Source: Streptomyces sp. 11x1 (GTDB lineage: Bacteria > Actinomycetota > Actinomycetes > Streptomycetales > Streptomycetaceae). Taken from it: 64,000 bases of DNA. The notes under the pieces were generated by a model. The model worked only from the letters and a program-made list of their open reading frames with translations. It had not been told where the DNA came from and searched no databases. Position numbers and translations under genes: made by a program. Positions 27,282-36,142 of the stretch are shown here, one piece after another (positions within the stretch are counted from its first letter, which is position 1; each line of letters begins with the position of its first letter). Location: NCBI RefSeq assembly GCF_032598905.1, contig NZ_CP122458.1, forward strand, positions 2,542,001 through 2,606,000, in the 5' to 3' direction.

Positions 27282-29500
27282 TGACCACCCCCTCCACCCC
27301 ATCCACCCCATCCACCCCATCCGTCCCCTCCGTCCCCGACTTCACCGGGATCGAGCTGGGTTCCCCGTCCGTCGACGGCGGCGCCGACGAGTGGCGTACG
27401 GCCGTCGAGAAGACGACCGACGGCGGCGAGCCGCTGTGGGAGACACCGGAGGGCATCCCGGTCAAGCCGCTCTACACGGGGCAGGACCTGGAGGGTCTGG
27501 ACTTCCTGGGCACGTATCCGGGCATGGCCCCGTATCTGCGCGGCCCGTACCCGACGATGTACGTCAACCAGCCCTGGACGATCCGCCAGTACGCGGGGTT
27601 CTCCACCGCCGAGGAGTCCAACGCCTTCTACCGCCGCAACCTGGCGGCCGGTCAGAAGGGCCTGTCCGTCGCCTTCGACCTGCCCACCCACCGGGGCTAC
27701 GACAGCGACCACCCTCGGGTGACCGGTGACGTCGGTATGGCGGGCGTGGCGATCGACTCGATCCTCGACATGCGGCAGCTCTTCGACGGCATCCCGCTGG
27801 ACCGGATGACCGTGTCGATGACGATGAACGGCGCGGTGCTGCCCGTGCTCGCGCTCTACATCGTGGCGGCCGAGGAACAGGGCGTACCGCCCGAGAAGCT
27901 GGCCGGGACCATCCAGAACGACATCCTCAAGGAGTTCATGGTCCGCAACACCTACATCTACCCGCCGAAGCCGTCGATGCGGATCATCTCCGACATCTTC
28001 GCCTTCACCTCGCAGCGGATGCCCCGCTACAACTCCATCTCCATCTCCGGCTACCACATCCAGGAGGCGGGCGCGACGGCCGACCTGGAGCTGGCGTACA
28101 CGCTCGCGGACGGCGTCGAGTACATCAGGGCGGGCCGGGAGGCCGGCCTGGACGTGGACGCGTTCGCGCCCCGGCTGTCGTTCTTCTGGGCGATCGGCAT
28201 GAACTTCTTCATGGAGGTCGCCAAGCTGCGCGCGGCCCGCCTGCTGTGGGCGAAGCTGGTCAGGCAGTTCCACCCGAAGAACACCAAGTCCCTTTCCCTG
28301 CGCACCCATTCGCAGACCTCGGGCTGGTCGCTGACCGCGCAGGACGTCTTCAACAACGTCACCCGCACCTGTGTGGAGGCGATGGCGGCCACCCAGGGCC
28401 ACACCCAGTCGCTGCACACCAACGCCCTGGACGAGGCCCTGGCCCTGCCGACCGACTTCTCCGCCCGTATCGCCCGCAACACCCAGCTCCTCATCCAGCA
28501 GGAGTCCGGCACCACCCGGGTCATCGACCCGTGGGGCGGCAGCGCGTACGTGGAGAAGCTGACGTACGACCTCGCCCGCCGGGCCTGGCAGCACATCCAG
28601 GAGGTCGAGCAGGCGGGCGGCATGGCCAAGGCCATCGACGCGGGCATCCCCAAGCTGCGCATCGAGGAGGCCGCGGCGCGCACCCAGGCGCGGATCGACT
28701 CCGGGCGGCAGCCGGTCATCGGCGTCAACAAGTACCGGGTCGACAGCGACGAGCAGATCGACGTTCTCAAGGTCGACAACTCCTCCGTCCGGGCCCAGCA
28801 GATCGAGAAGCTGCGGCGACTGCGCGCGGACCGCGACGAGACCGCCTGCCAGGACGCGCTCGACGCGCTCACCCGGGCGGCCGACGGCGAGGGCAACCTG
28901 CTGGAGCTGGCCGTGCGCGCGGCCCGCGCCAAGGCCACCGTCGGCGAGATCTCCGACGCCCTGGAGAAGGTGTACGGCCGGCACGCGAGCCAGATCCGTA
29001 CGATCTCCGGCGTGTACCGCAATGAAGCAGGCGAGTCCCCGAACGTGGAGCGCACCCGGAGCCTGGTGGAGTCCTTCGCCGAGGCCGAGGGCCGCCGGCC
29101 GCGCATCCTGGTCGCCAAGATGGGCCAGGACGGCCACGACCGGGGCCAGAAGGTGATCGCGACCGCGTTCGCCGACCTCGGCTTCGACGTGGACGTCGGC
29201 CCGCTGTTCCAGACCCCGGCCGAGGTGGCCCGTCAGGCCGTCGAGGCGGACGTGCACATCGTCGGGGTGTCGTCACTGGCCGCCGGGCACCTGACCCTCG
29301 TACCGGCGCTGAAGGAGCAGCTGGCCGAGGAGGGGCGCGAGGACATCATGATCGTCGTCGGTGGGGTGATCCCGCCTCAGGACGTGCCCACCCTCCTGCG
29401 GATGGGCGCGGCGGCCGTCTTCCCGCCCGGCACGGTCATCCCGGACGCGGCGTTCGACCTGGTGCGGCGGCTGTCGGACGAGCTCGGGCACGACCTGTGA
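27281..29500 (+). CDS. mutB: Methylmalonyl-CoA mutase large (alpha) subunit
   Basis: This 739-aa protein is the catalytic subunit. The substrate barrel includes [38 protein letters not shown] and [12 protein letters not shown]. The C-terminal cobalamin domain has the B12 ligand His619 in GQDGHDRG, followed by [10 protein letters not shown] and VGGVIPPQD. The N-terminus carries a Ser-Thr-Pro repeat. It is coupled to mutA upstream and meaB downstream (GTGA). Confidence 0.97.
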   Translation: MTTPSTPSTPSTPSVPSVPDFTGIELGSPSVDGGADEWRTAVEKTTDGGEPLWETPEGIPVKPLYTGQDLEGLDFLGTYPGMAPYLRGPYPTMYVNQPWTIRQYAGFSTAEESNAFYRRNLAAGQKGLSVAFDLPTHRGYDSDHPRVTGDVGMAGVAIDSILDMRQLFDGIPLDRMTVSMTMNGAVLPVLALYIVAAEEQGVPPEKLAGTIQNDILKEFMVRNTYIYPPKPSMRIISDIFAFTSQRMPRYNSISISGYHIQEAGATADLELAYTLADGVEYIRAGREAGLDVDAFAPRLSFFWAIGMNFFMEVAKLRAARLLWAKLVRQFHPKNTKSLSLRTHSQTSGWSLTAQDVFNNVTRTCVEAMAATQGHTQSLHTNALDEALALPTDFSARIARNTQLLIQQESGTTRVIDPWGGSAYVEKLTYDLARRAWQHIQEVEQAGGMAKAIDAGIPKLRIEEAAARTQARIDSGRQPVIGVNKYRVDSDEQIDVLKVDNSSVRAQQIEKLRRLRADRDETACQDALDALTRAADGEGNLLELAVRAARAKATVGEISDALEKVYGRHASQIRTISGVYRNEAGESPNVERTRSLVESFAEAEGRRPRILVAKMGQDGHDRGQKVIATAFADLGFDVDVGPLFQTPAEVARQAVEADVHIVGVSSLAAGHLTLVPALKEQLAEEGREDIMIVVGGVIPPQDVPTLLRMGAAAVFPPGTVIPDAAFDLVRRLSDELGHDL

Positions 29501-30492
29501 TCGATGTCGACGCCTACGCCAAGGGTGTGCTCGACGGGAAGCGGGCGATCGTCGCCCGCGCCATCACCCTCGTCGAGTCCACCCGGCCCCAGCACCGGGC
29601 CCTGGCCCAGGAGCTGCTGACCGCGCTGCTGCCGCACAGCGGCCGGGCCCGGAGGATCGGGGTCAGCGGGGTGCCGGGCGTCGGCAAGTCGACGTTCATC
29701 GACGCGTTCGGCACGATGCTGACCTCGCTCGGGCACCGGGTGGCGGTGCTGGCGGTGGACCCGTCGTCGAGCCGTACGGGCGGCTCGATCCTCGGCGACA
29801 AGACCCGGATGGAGCGGCTGGCCGTCGACCCGGCGGCCTTCGTCCGGCCCTCGCCGACGGCCGGGACGCTCGGCGGTGTCGCGAAGGCCACCCGTGAGTC
29901 GATGGTGGTGATGGAGGCGGCCGGCTACGACGTGGTGCTGGTGGAGACGGTGGGCGTCGGCCAGTCGGAGACGGCGGTCGCCGACATGGTCGACTCCTTC
30001 CTGCTCCTGACGCTCGCCCGCACCGGCGACCAGCTCCAGGGCATCAAGAAGGGCGTCCTGGAACTGGCCGACGTGCTCGCCGTCAACAAGGCGGACGGCC
30101 CGCACGAGCGTGACGCCCGCACGGCGGCACGGGAGCTGGCGGGTGCCCTGCGGCTGATGCACGGGAAGGACGCGGTCTGGACGCCGCCGGTGCTGAGCTG
30201 CAGCGCCCGCGAGTCCACCGGCCTCGACACCGTCTGGGAGCGTCTGGAGCAGCACCGCACGCTCCTGGACTCCACCGGCCGGCTCACCGCCAAGCGCCGG
30301 GATCAGCAGATCGACTGGACCTGGTCGATGGTCCGCGACGAGCTCCTCGACCGGCTGCGCACCCACCCCGGTGTCCGCTCCGTCGCGCCCGACCTCGAAC
30401 AACGGGTCAGGGACGGCGAGTTGACGGCGACGCTGGCCGCCGAACGCATTCTGGAGGCCTTCGGGGACCCGTCCCCCGGTTCACCCGGCTGA
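29497..30492 (+). CDS. meaB: MeaB/ArgK-type G-protein chaperone of methylmalonyl-CoA mutase
   Basis: This 331-aa P-loop GTPase has Walker [10 protein letters not shown] at residues 58-66, then [20 protein letters not shown], the Walker B-like [12 protein letters not shown], and NKADG for guanine specificity. MeaB loads and protects the adenosylcobalamin cofactor of MutAB. The GTG start at 29497 overlaps the mutB stop by four bases, so the three genes form one operon. Confidence 0.95.
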   Translation: MIDVDAYAKGVLDGKRAIVARAITLVESTRPQHRALAQELLTALLPHSGRARRIGVSGVPGVGKSTFIDAFGTMLTSLGHRVAVLAVDPSSSRTGGSILGDKTRMERLAVDPAAFVRPSPTAGTLGGVAKATRESMVVMEAAGYDVVLVETVGVGQSETAVADMVDSFLLLTLARTGDQLQGIKKGVLELADVLAVNKADGPHERDARTAARELAGALRLMHGKDAVWTPPVLSCSARESTGLDTVWERLEQHRTLLDSTGRLTAKRRDQQIDWTWSMVRDELLDRLRTHPGVRSVAPDLEQRVRDGELTATLAAERILEAFGDPSPGSPG

Positions 30493-30604
30493 GCGCCCTG
30501 AGTGGTGGCCGCGTGCGATCCGGCTGACGGTGGATCACGTCGGAGTCGGGTCAAGTCAGCTGACGAAGCACCAGCTGCCCGGCTGCCGGCGGAAGGACCA
30601 TCAG

Positions 30605-31474
30605 ATGCGTTCTGCCCGCATGCTGCTCGTCACCGGGGCGGCGGCCGCCGTCCTCGCCGTCACCGCTCCCGGCGCGTACGCCGACGGTGACGAGTGGGAG
30701 CACAAGGACAACGGCTACAGCAAGGAACACCACAAGGACGGCCACCACGACGGCCCGCGCGGCGGCATTCACACGGGTGGCGGCGCGCTGACCTCGCCCG
30801 GCGCCGGGGGCTACGACAAGGAGGAGTCCGCCAAGGAGTCCTGGAAGGACGACCACGACAAGCCGCGCGGCGGGATGCACACCGGTGGCGGCGCACTGAC
30901 CTCGCCCGGCGCCGGGGGCTACGACAAGGAGGAGTCCACCAAGGAGTCCTGGAAGGACGACCACGACAAGCCGCGCGGCGGGATGCACACCGGTGGCGGC
31001 GCACTGACCTCGCCCGGCGCCGGGGGCTACGACAAGGAGGAGTCCACCAAGGAGTCCTGGAAGGACGACCACGACAAGCCGCGCGGCGGGATGCACACCG
31101 GTGGCGGCGCACTGACCTCGCCCGGCGCCGGGGGCTACGACAAGGAGGAGTCCACCAAGGAGTCCTGGAAGGACGACCACGACAAGCCGCGCGGCGGGAT
31201 GCACACCGGTGGCGGCGCGCTGACCTCGCCGGCGGGCGGGGAGGAGTGGAACTCCGAGCGGTCCGGCAGGCCCGGCGCCGGGGGCTACGACAAGGAGGAG
31301 TCCACCAAGGAGTCCTGGAAGGGCGACCACGACAAGCCGCGCGGCGGGATGCACACCGGTGGCGGCGCGCTGGCCGCTCCGGCGGTGACCGCGGGCGGGA
31401 TGGCGATCCTCGCGGTGGCCGGTACGGGCATGTACGCCCTGCGCCGCAGGAAGACCGCCGGAAGCGTGGCCTGA
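30605..31474 (+). CDS. Secreted 36-aa tandem-repeat protein with C-terminal membrane anchor
   Basis: This 289-aa protein has a signal peptide ending GAYA at about residue 26 and then five copies of a 36-residue unit (GAGGYDKEESTKESWKDDHD, then KPRGGMHTGGGALTSP). In DNA the copies start near 30803, 30911, 31019 and 31127, exactly 108 bases apart. The fifth is at 31277 after a 42-base insert (AGGEEWNSERSGRP). The C-terminus is one hydrophobic helix (VTAGGMAILAVAGTGMYAL) and RRRK, the layout of a cell-wall sorting signal, but no LPXTG or LAXTG pentapeptide is visible. A sortase gene follows. The repeats are highly charged and His-rich. Function unknown. Confidence 0.85.
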   Translation: MRSARMLLVTGAAAAVLAVTAPGAYADGDEWEHKDNGYSKEHHKDGHHDGPRGGIHTGGGALTSPGAGGYDKEESAKESWKDDHDKPRGGMHTGGGALTSPGAGGYDKEESTKESWKDDHDKPRGGMHTGGGALTSPGAGGYDKEESTKESWKDDHDKPRGGMHTGGGALTSPGAGGYDKEESTKESWKDDHDKPRGGMHTGGGALTSPAGGEEWNSERSGRPGAGGYDKEESTKESWKGDHDKPRGGMHTGGGALAAPAVTAGGMAILAVAGTGMYALRRRKTAGSVA

Positions 31475-31506
31475 GCCCATGCCGGGCGCGATACCTGGCC
31501 CGATAG

Positions 31507-31548
31507 CGGCCGGGCCTCCACACCGTGTGTCGTGTGGCGGCCCGGCCG
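31507..31548. terminator. Hairpin terminator after repeat protein
   Basis: The arms at 31507-31523 and 31532-31548 (cggccgggcctccacac and gtgtggcggcccggccg) pair over 17 bases with one mismatch around an 8-base loop, 33 bases after the repeat-protein stop. Confidence 0.8.
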
Positions 31549-31655
31549 GCGTTCCCCGCGTGCGGCCCCCCGGCCGGTGTTCCCGTCGTACCGGCCCCGG
31601 CCGCCCGCTCCTTCGTCCCTTTCGCTCTGCTGCCGTACCTGTGAGGTGGTTTTCG

Positions 31656-32324
31656 ATGGCAGCCCACTCCTCTCCCCCCGGCGCCCGCGTCAATCTGACC
31701 GTGCTGTGCGCCGTGGTCCTGTTGATCCTGGCGGTGAGCCTGTTCGGCGGCGAGGACTCCTCGTCCGGCACCTCCCGCCCGCCGGGCGCCCGGCACGCCC
31801 CGCAGGCCGCGCCCGCCTCCCCCGGCGAGCAGGCCGCGCCCGTCGAGCGGCCGGCGGACCGGCGAGAACGGTCGGCCCGGGCCAGACCTGTCCGGCTGCT
31901 CATCCCCAAGATCCAGGTGAGCGCCCCCTTCGTGCCCCTCTCCGTCGGCCGCTCCGGGCAGCTCGAAGCCCCGCCAGCCGACGACGTGAACCTCGTCGGC
32001 TGGCACGCCGAGGGTGCCGCGCCCGGCGAGACGGGCACCTCGATCATCGCCGGCCATGTCGACACGGCGACCTCACCGGCGGTCTTCGCCAAGCTCAGCG
32101 AACTGGAGAAGGGGGACGTCTTCCACGTCGCGCGCTCCGACGGGAGCAGAGTGTCCTTCGTGGTCGACGCCCTGGAGACGTTCGAGAAGGACGACTTCCC
32201 CGACAAGCGCGTGTACGCCGACGCGACCCGCCCCGAGGTCCGGCTGATCACCTGCGCCGGCGACTACGACCGCAAGGTCATGGACTACACGGAGAACCTG
32301 GTGGTCTTCGCGCACCGGACCTGA
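31656..32324 (+). CDS. Class F-like sortase
   Basis: This 222-aa membrane-anchored transpeptidase has an N-terminal signal anchor (VNLTVLCAVVLLILAVSLF), a Pro/Ala/Arg-rich linker, and the sortase beta-barrel from about residue 78 (RLLIPKIQVSAPF). The catalytic set is His134 in SIIAGHVDT, Cys200 in RLITCAGDYD and probably Arg206. ATG 31656 has GAGGTGG upstream, and the frame from 31479 overlaps the terminator region. The partner is likely the repeat protein just upstream, although that protein lacks an obvious sorting motif. Confidence 0.88.
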   Translation: MAAHSSPPGARVNLTVLCAVVLLILAVSLFGGEDSSSGTSRPPGARHAPQAAPASPGEQAAPVERPADRRERSARARPVRLLIPKIQVSAPFVPLSVGRSGQLEAPPADDVNLVGWHAEGAAPGETGTSIIAGHVDTATSPAVFAKLSELEKGDVFHVARSDGSRVSFVVDALETFEKDDFPDKRVYADATRPEVRLITCAGDYDRKVMDYTENLVVFAHRT

Positions 32325-32435
32325 GGTCACGCGGGCACGCGGAGGGAGAGCGCTCCCACGCCCCGGGCGAACGCAAAGAGACGGGCTGTCCAAGAACCAT
32401 TCCCGAAGCGACCAAGGGAGGTTCAAGGGACGGCC

Positions 32436-32489
32436 ATGTTTGATCAACGCACGTCCATGATTACGCAACTTGAACGTTTGAGCGTTTAG
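32436..32489 (+). CDS. Possible 17-aa leader peptide
   Basis: The frame MFDQRTSMITQLERLSV has GGGAGG 14 bases upstream and a second AGGGA closer to the ATG. It ends 21 bases before the carbonic anhydrase start in a locally AT-rich stretch. It could be a translated leader or chance. Confidence 0.3.
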   Translation: MFDQRTSMITQLERLSV

Positions 32490-32510
32490 GCCGGGCGTAC
32501 GTTCCTGGCC

Positions 32511-33332
32511 GTGAACCCTGACGCAACACCCCACAGTGGCGACAGCACCGAGGCGACCGCCACCGGCGTGGACGCCCCGATATCCCACACCAAGTCGCGC
32601 GGTCGGCGCTCCCTCCTGCGCGCCGCGCTGGCCGGCACGGCCGTCCTCGGCGGCGGCCTCGCGGTCGGCGCCTTCCCGGCCGACGCCGAGCCCGTCTCCC
32701 GCTCCTCCCGCGCCAACCCCGCGCACTCCACCCCCACCCGTCCGCGGCCGAAGACGGCGGACGAGGCGCTGACGGAGCTGTCGAAGGGCAACCGCCGCTG
32801 GCGGACCTTCCACGAGCAGCACCCCGACGAGGACTACGCCGTGCGCAAGGCGCTGACGACCGGTCAGCAGCCGTTCGCCCTGGTCCTCGGCTGCATCGAC
32901 TCCCGGGTCCCCCCGGAGCTGGTCTTCGACCAGGGCCTCGGCGACCTGATGACCGTGCGCAGCGCGGGCGAGGTGCTGGACCGGTCCGTGCTCGGCAGCG
33001 TCAAGTACGGCGTCCTCGAACTGAAGATCCCGCTGGTCGTGGTGCTCGGTCACCAGTCCTGCGGCGCGGTGAAGGCGGCCGTCGCGGTGGACGAGAGCGG
33101 TGAGGAACTGCCGAGCGGTATCCAGTACATCGCGGACGAGATCGCTCCGGCGATCGACCACAGCGTGACCGGCGACGCCCGGGTCGCGGCGACCATCGAC
33201 GCGAACGTCCGGCTCGTCCGCTCCAAGCTCAAGGCCGACCCGGACCTCGCCGCCAAGCTGAAGGCGGGCGAGGTTGCCGTCGTCGGCGCCCGCTACGACC
33301 TGACGACCCAGCGGGTGCACCTGCTCAAGTAG
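32511..33332 (+). CDS. Secreted beta-class carbonic anhydrase
   Basis: This 273-aa protein has a twin-arginine-type signal (SRGRRSLLRAALAGTAVLGG). The beta-carbonic anhydrase zinc ligands are Cys128 (with the Asp130-Arg132 dyad in GCIDSRV), His181 and Cys184 (GHQSCGA). It should interconvert CO2 and bicarbonate outside the membrane. The GTG at 32511 starts the frame and gives a normal-length leader. Export via Tat fits a protein folded with zinc in the cytoplasm. Confidence 0.9.
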   Translation: MNPDATPHSGDSTEATATGVDAPISHTKSRGRRSLLRAALAGTAVLGGGLAVGAFPADAEPVSRSSRANPAHSTPTRPRPKTADEALTELSKGNRRWRTFHEQHPDEDYAVRKALTTGQQPFALVLGCIDSRVPPELVFDQGLGDLMTVRSAGEVLDRSVLGSVKYGVLELKIPLVVVLGHQSCGAVKAAVAVDESGEELPSGIQYIADEIAPAIDHSVTGDARVAATIDANVRLVRSKLKADPDLAAKLKAGEVAVVGARYDLTTQRVHLLK

Positions 33333-33348
33333 CGGGCCCTGGCAGGGA

Positions 33349-33390
33349 GAAGGCGGCTCCGGTGCATCACCCACCACCGGGGCCGCCTTC
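33349..33390. terminator. Bidirectional hairpin terminator
   Basis: The arms gaaggcggctccggtg (33349-33364) and caccggggccgccttc (33375-33390) pair over 16 bases with one mismatch, between the convergent carbonic anhydrase and DUF6299 genes. Confidence 0.8.
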
Positions 33391-33429
33391 GTGTGTCGTG
33401 ATGGCGCCGGGCCGTGTCCGGCCGGCGGC

Positions 33430-33879
<450 letters not shown>

Positions 33880-34211
33880 GGGAGAACCTCCTTGGACGGG
33901 ATCCAGCGGTGATCCAGGGGGGTTTAGAGGGGATCCAGAGGAAGTCCAGAGGTACCGGCCACACCCCTCCGATCGTGCGATCGTCACCCCTTCGTCGACG
34001 CGTCGCTCACCCCGTCCTCACTACCGGTTCCGCCTGTCCCACCACCGGGTGCGCCCCGCGCGCCCGTGGTTATGTCCGCGTCCTGTCACGGCACGTCCGG
34101 GTGCTGTCACGTCTCGCGCGAGGATGTGGCGATGAGTTCCGGGCGCGGGCATGGTCTGTAGTGCGAGGCGGTGACGCACCGCCGGCACTCACGACGACGT
34201 GGAGGCGCGCC
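33880..34211. other. Divergent intergenic region with short repeats
   Basis: About 330 bases hold the promoters of the DUF6299 and DUF5999 genes. The sequence tgtcacg occurs twice 22 bases apart near 34085-34115, and gatccag-type repeats occur near 33900-33945. No gene is supported. Confidence 0.4.
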
Positions 34212-34400
34212 ATGTGTTCACACCAGCCCCTGTGCCCCTCGGCAGACCGTTCCGACCGCGACGCCGCGCGTGTCGTCGCCTTCCACCCCGAGCAGGGTTG
34301 GAACCTGCTGTGCAACGGGGCGATCGTCTTCGACGACACCGGCGAGATCCTGCCCGACGGCAGCATCGTCGCGCCGAGCCGGCTCGCGGTCGCGGCCTGA
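34212..34400 (+). CDS. DUF5999 family small protein
   Basis: This 62-aa protein starts MCSHQPLCPSADRSDRDAAR and continues HPEQGWNLLCNGAIVFDDTG, then EILPDGSIVAP. This is the conserved Streptomyces pattern with an N-terminal Cys-His-Cys cluster. GGAGG lies seven bases before the ATG. The function is unknown, and the cysteines suggest metal binding. It converges on the ridA-like gene with 31 bases between. Confidence 0.88.
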   Translation: MCSHQPLCPSADRSDRDAARVVAFHPEQGWNLLCNGAIVFDDTGEILPDGSIVAPSRLAVAA

Positions 34401-34431
34401 CACCCACCGCACCGGGGCCTGGGCCTCGGGG

Positions 34432-34830
34432 CTACGGCAGGACCGCGAAGCCGTCCAGCTCCACCCACGCCCGCTCGTCCCAGAGCCGTACGACGCCGAC
34501 GACCGCCATCGCGGGATAGTCCCGGCCCGCCAACCGCCGCCAGATGCCGCCCAGTCGAGGAGCGCGGCGTCGATAGTCGGCGACGTCCGTCGCGTAGACC
34601 GTGACGCGGGCGAGATCGGCCGGCGCACCGCCGGCGGCCTCCAGCGCGGCCAGCAGATTGCCCAGGGCCTGCTCGAACTGCTCCTCCAGCGTCTCCCCCA
34701 CGATCTTGCCGTCCGCGTCGAGCGCGGTCTGGCCCGCCAGGAACACGACCCGGCTCCCGGTGGTGACGACGGCGTGGGAGAAGCCAGTGGGGGGCGACAA
34801 TCCGGCCGGGTTCACCCGCTCGGCGCTCAT
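34432..34830 (-). CDS. RidA/YjgF-family enamine/imine deaminase
   Basis: This 132-aa protein has the RidA pattern (VVFLAGQTALDADGKIVG, NLLAALEAAGGAPADLARVT, then YPAMAVVGVVRLWDERAWVE). The family hydrolyses reactive enamines and imines to ketones and ammonia. Its start overlaps the acyl-CoA dehydrogenase stop (ATGA at 34827-34830). In a pathway that dearomatises 2-aminobenzoyl-CoA, the ring amine becomes an enamine, so a RidA enzyme would be a sensible deaminase. That link is inference. The family's conserved catalytic Arg is present near WDERAWVE only in approximate context. Confidence 0.85.
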   Translation of the reverse strand: MSAERVNPAGLSPPTGFSHAVVTTGSRVVFLAGQTALDADGKIVGETLEEQFEQALGNLLAALEAAGGAPADLARVTVYATDVADYRRRAPRLGGIWRRLAGRDYPAMAVVGVVRLWDERAWVELDGFAVLP

Positions 34831-35966
34831 GACGGCCTCCCCTCGGACCCGGTCCGCCGGTACAACTCCTTGGCGATGACCGTCCGTTGCACCTCGCTCG
34901 CCCCTTCGTAGATGCGTGGCGCCCGCACCTCGCGGTAGAGGTGTTCGAGCAGATGGCCGCGTCGCAGCGCCCGCGCGCCGTGCAGTTGGACGGCCGCGTC
35001 GACGACGTACTGCGCCGTCTCGGTGGCCAGCAGCTTCGCCATCGCGGACCGGCGCGGCACCTCCGGGTCCCCCGCGTCGTACGCCGTCGCCGCCGCGTAG
35101 ACCATGAGCCGGGCCGCCTCCGTGCGCAGCGCCATCTCGGCGACCTGGTGGGAGACGCTCTGGAGGTCCCGCAGCTTGCCGCCGAAGGCGTCCCGTCGGG
35201 CGGTGTGCACGAGGGTGGCGTCCAGGGCGGCCTCGGCCATGCCGACCGCGAAGGCGCCGACGCTCGGGCGGAAGAGGTCGAGGGTGGCCATGGCGACCCG
35301 GAAGCCCTGGTCGGGTGTGCCGAGGACGTCGTCGGCGGTGACGGGGACGGCGTCGAGGCTCAGGGCGCCGATGGGATGCGGCGAGAGCATGTCGAGGGGG
35401 GTGCCGGTGAGACCGCGGCGGTCGGCCGGGAGCAGGAAGGCGGTCACGCCACGGGAGCCGGCGTCCGGGGTGGTGCGGGCGAAGACGGTGTAGAGGTCGG
35501 CCTCGGGGGCGTTGGAGATCCAGCACTTCTCGCCGATGAGCCGCCAGCCTCCGGGGCCGTCGGGTTCCGCGCGCAGGGAGAGGGCAGCCGCGTCGGACCC
35601 GGCGCCCGGCTCGCTGAGCGCGAAGGCCGCGATCGCGTCGCCGTCGCTCACCCGGGGCAGCCAGCGGGCCCGCTGCGCGTCGGTGCCGTGGGCGTGCACC
35701 GGGTGGGCGCCCAGCCCCTGGAGGGCGAGCGCCGTCTCGGCCTCGGTGCAGACGTACGCCAGTGACTCGCGCATCAGGCAGAGGTCGAGCGCCCCCGAGG
35801 TGAACAGCCGGGAGAGCAGGCCCAGTCGGCCGAGTTCGGCGACGAGGGGTCGGTTGACATGGCCGGGCTCGCCCTTGTCGGCCAGGGGGCACAGGCGTTC
35901 GACGGCCAGTGCGCGCAGCTCGGCGCGCCAGGCGAGTTGTGATGGTTCGAGCGAGAATGCGGTCAC
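34827..35966 (-). CDS. Acyl-CoA dehydrogenase
   Basis: This 379-aa flavoprotein has the family signature FALSEPGAGSDAAAL followed by GEKCWISNAPEADLYTVFA. The C-terminal helical domain has YVVDAAVQLHGARALRRGHL and RAPRIYEGASEVQR. It oxidises an acyl-CoA, here probably an alicyclic or ring-derived CoA ester, with electrons to ETF. It is divergent from the CoA ligase gene across 176 bases and coupled to the ridA-like gene. Confidence 0.92.
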   Translation of the reverse strand: MTAFSLEPSQLAWRAELRALAVERLCPLADKGEPGHVNRPLVAELGRLGLLSRLFTSGALDLCLMRESLAYVCTEAETALALQGLGAHPVHAHGTDAQRARWLPRVSDGDAIAAFALSEPGAGSDAAALSLRAEPDGPGGWRLIGEKCWISNAPEADLYTVFARTTPDAGSRGVTAFLLPADRRGLTGTPLDMLSPHPIGALSLDAVPVTADDVLGTPDQGFRVAMATLDLFRPSVGAFAVGMAEAALDATLVHTARRDAFGGKLRDLQSVSHQVAEMALRTEAARLMVYAAATAYDAGDPEVPRRSAMAKLLATETAQYVVDAAVQLHGARALRRGHLLEHLYREVRAPRIYEGASEVQRTVIAKELYRRTGSEGRPS

Positions 35967-36001
35967 TGCCCGTCCCTTCTCACCTGGGGGCCACTGCCGA
36001 G

Positions 36002-36039
36002 GTTATCGCGAACCGTTGACTGCCGTCACCAAGGCGATA
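36002..36039. promoter_or_regulatory. Dyad-centred promoter element A of aromatic cluster
   Basis: GTTATC (36002-36007), nine bases, the dyad TGACTGCCGTCA (36017-36028), then GCGATA (36034-36039). The same set in the same order occurs upstream of the enoyl-CoA hydratase gene (46399-46438), with identical GTTATC-to-dyad spacing. It lies between the divergent acyl-CoA dehydrogenase and ligase genes and may be a PaaX operator. TTGACT at 36016 could also be a -35 box for the ligase. Confidence 0.6.
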
Positions 36040-36142
36040 CGCTCGCTGATGCGAGCCCACCCACGCCAGCCAGTCCGGCACTCCGTGCGAGCCCACTTCG
36101 GCAGGGACCACAGCAGCAGGGACACAGCAGGGGGCGAACGTC

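Noticed and set aside
25032..27320. Minus-strand open frame of 762 codons across mutA
   Set aside because: Only the last 74 codons (copper chaperone) have family character. The rest is the antisense of mutA with Val/Gly/Arg-rich shadow composition common at this GC level.
30803..31377. CRISPR-like array from regular 108-base spacing
   Set aside because: The whole 108-base unit is repeated and keeps a reading frame, so this is a coding tandem repeat.
30551..32251. Minus-strand frame with near-perfect amino-acid repeats (LLGGLLLVVAPGAG units)
   Set aside because: It is the antisense of the 108-bp repeat region. The repeats come from the DNA duplication, and the plus frame has signal peptide, anchor and ribosome-site logic.
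34432..35892. 486-codon minus frame merging RidA with upstream sequence
   Set aside because: The part upstream of 34830 is an out-of-frame shadow of the acyl-CoA dehydrogenase. The ATGA overlap gives the natural start.
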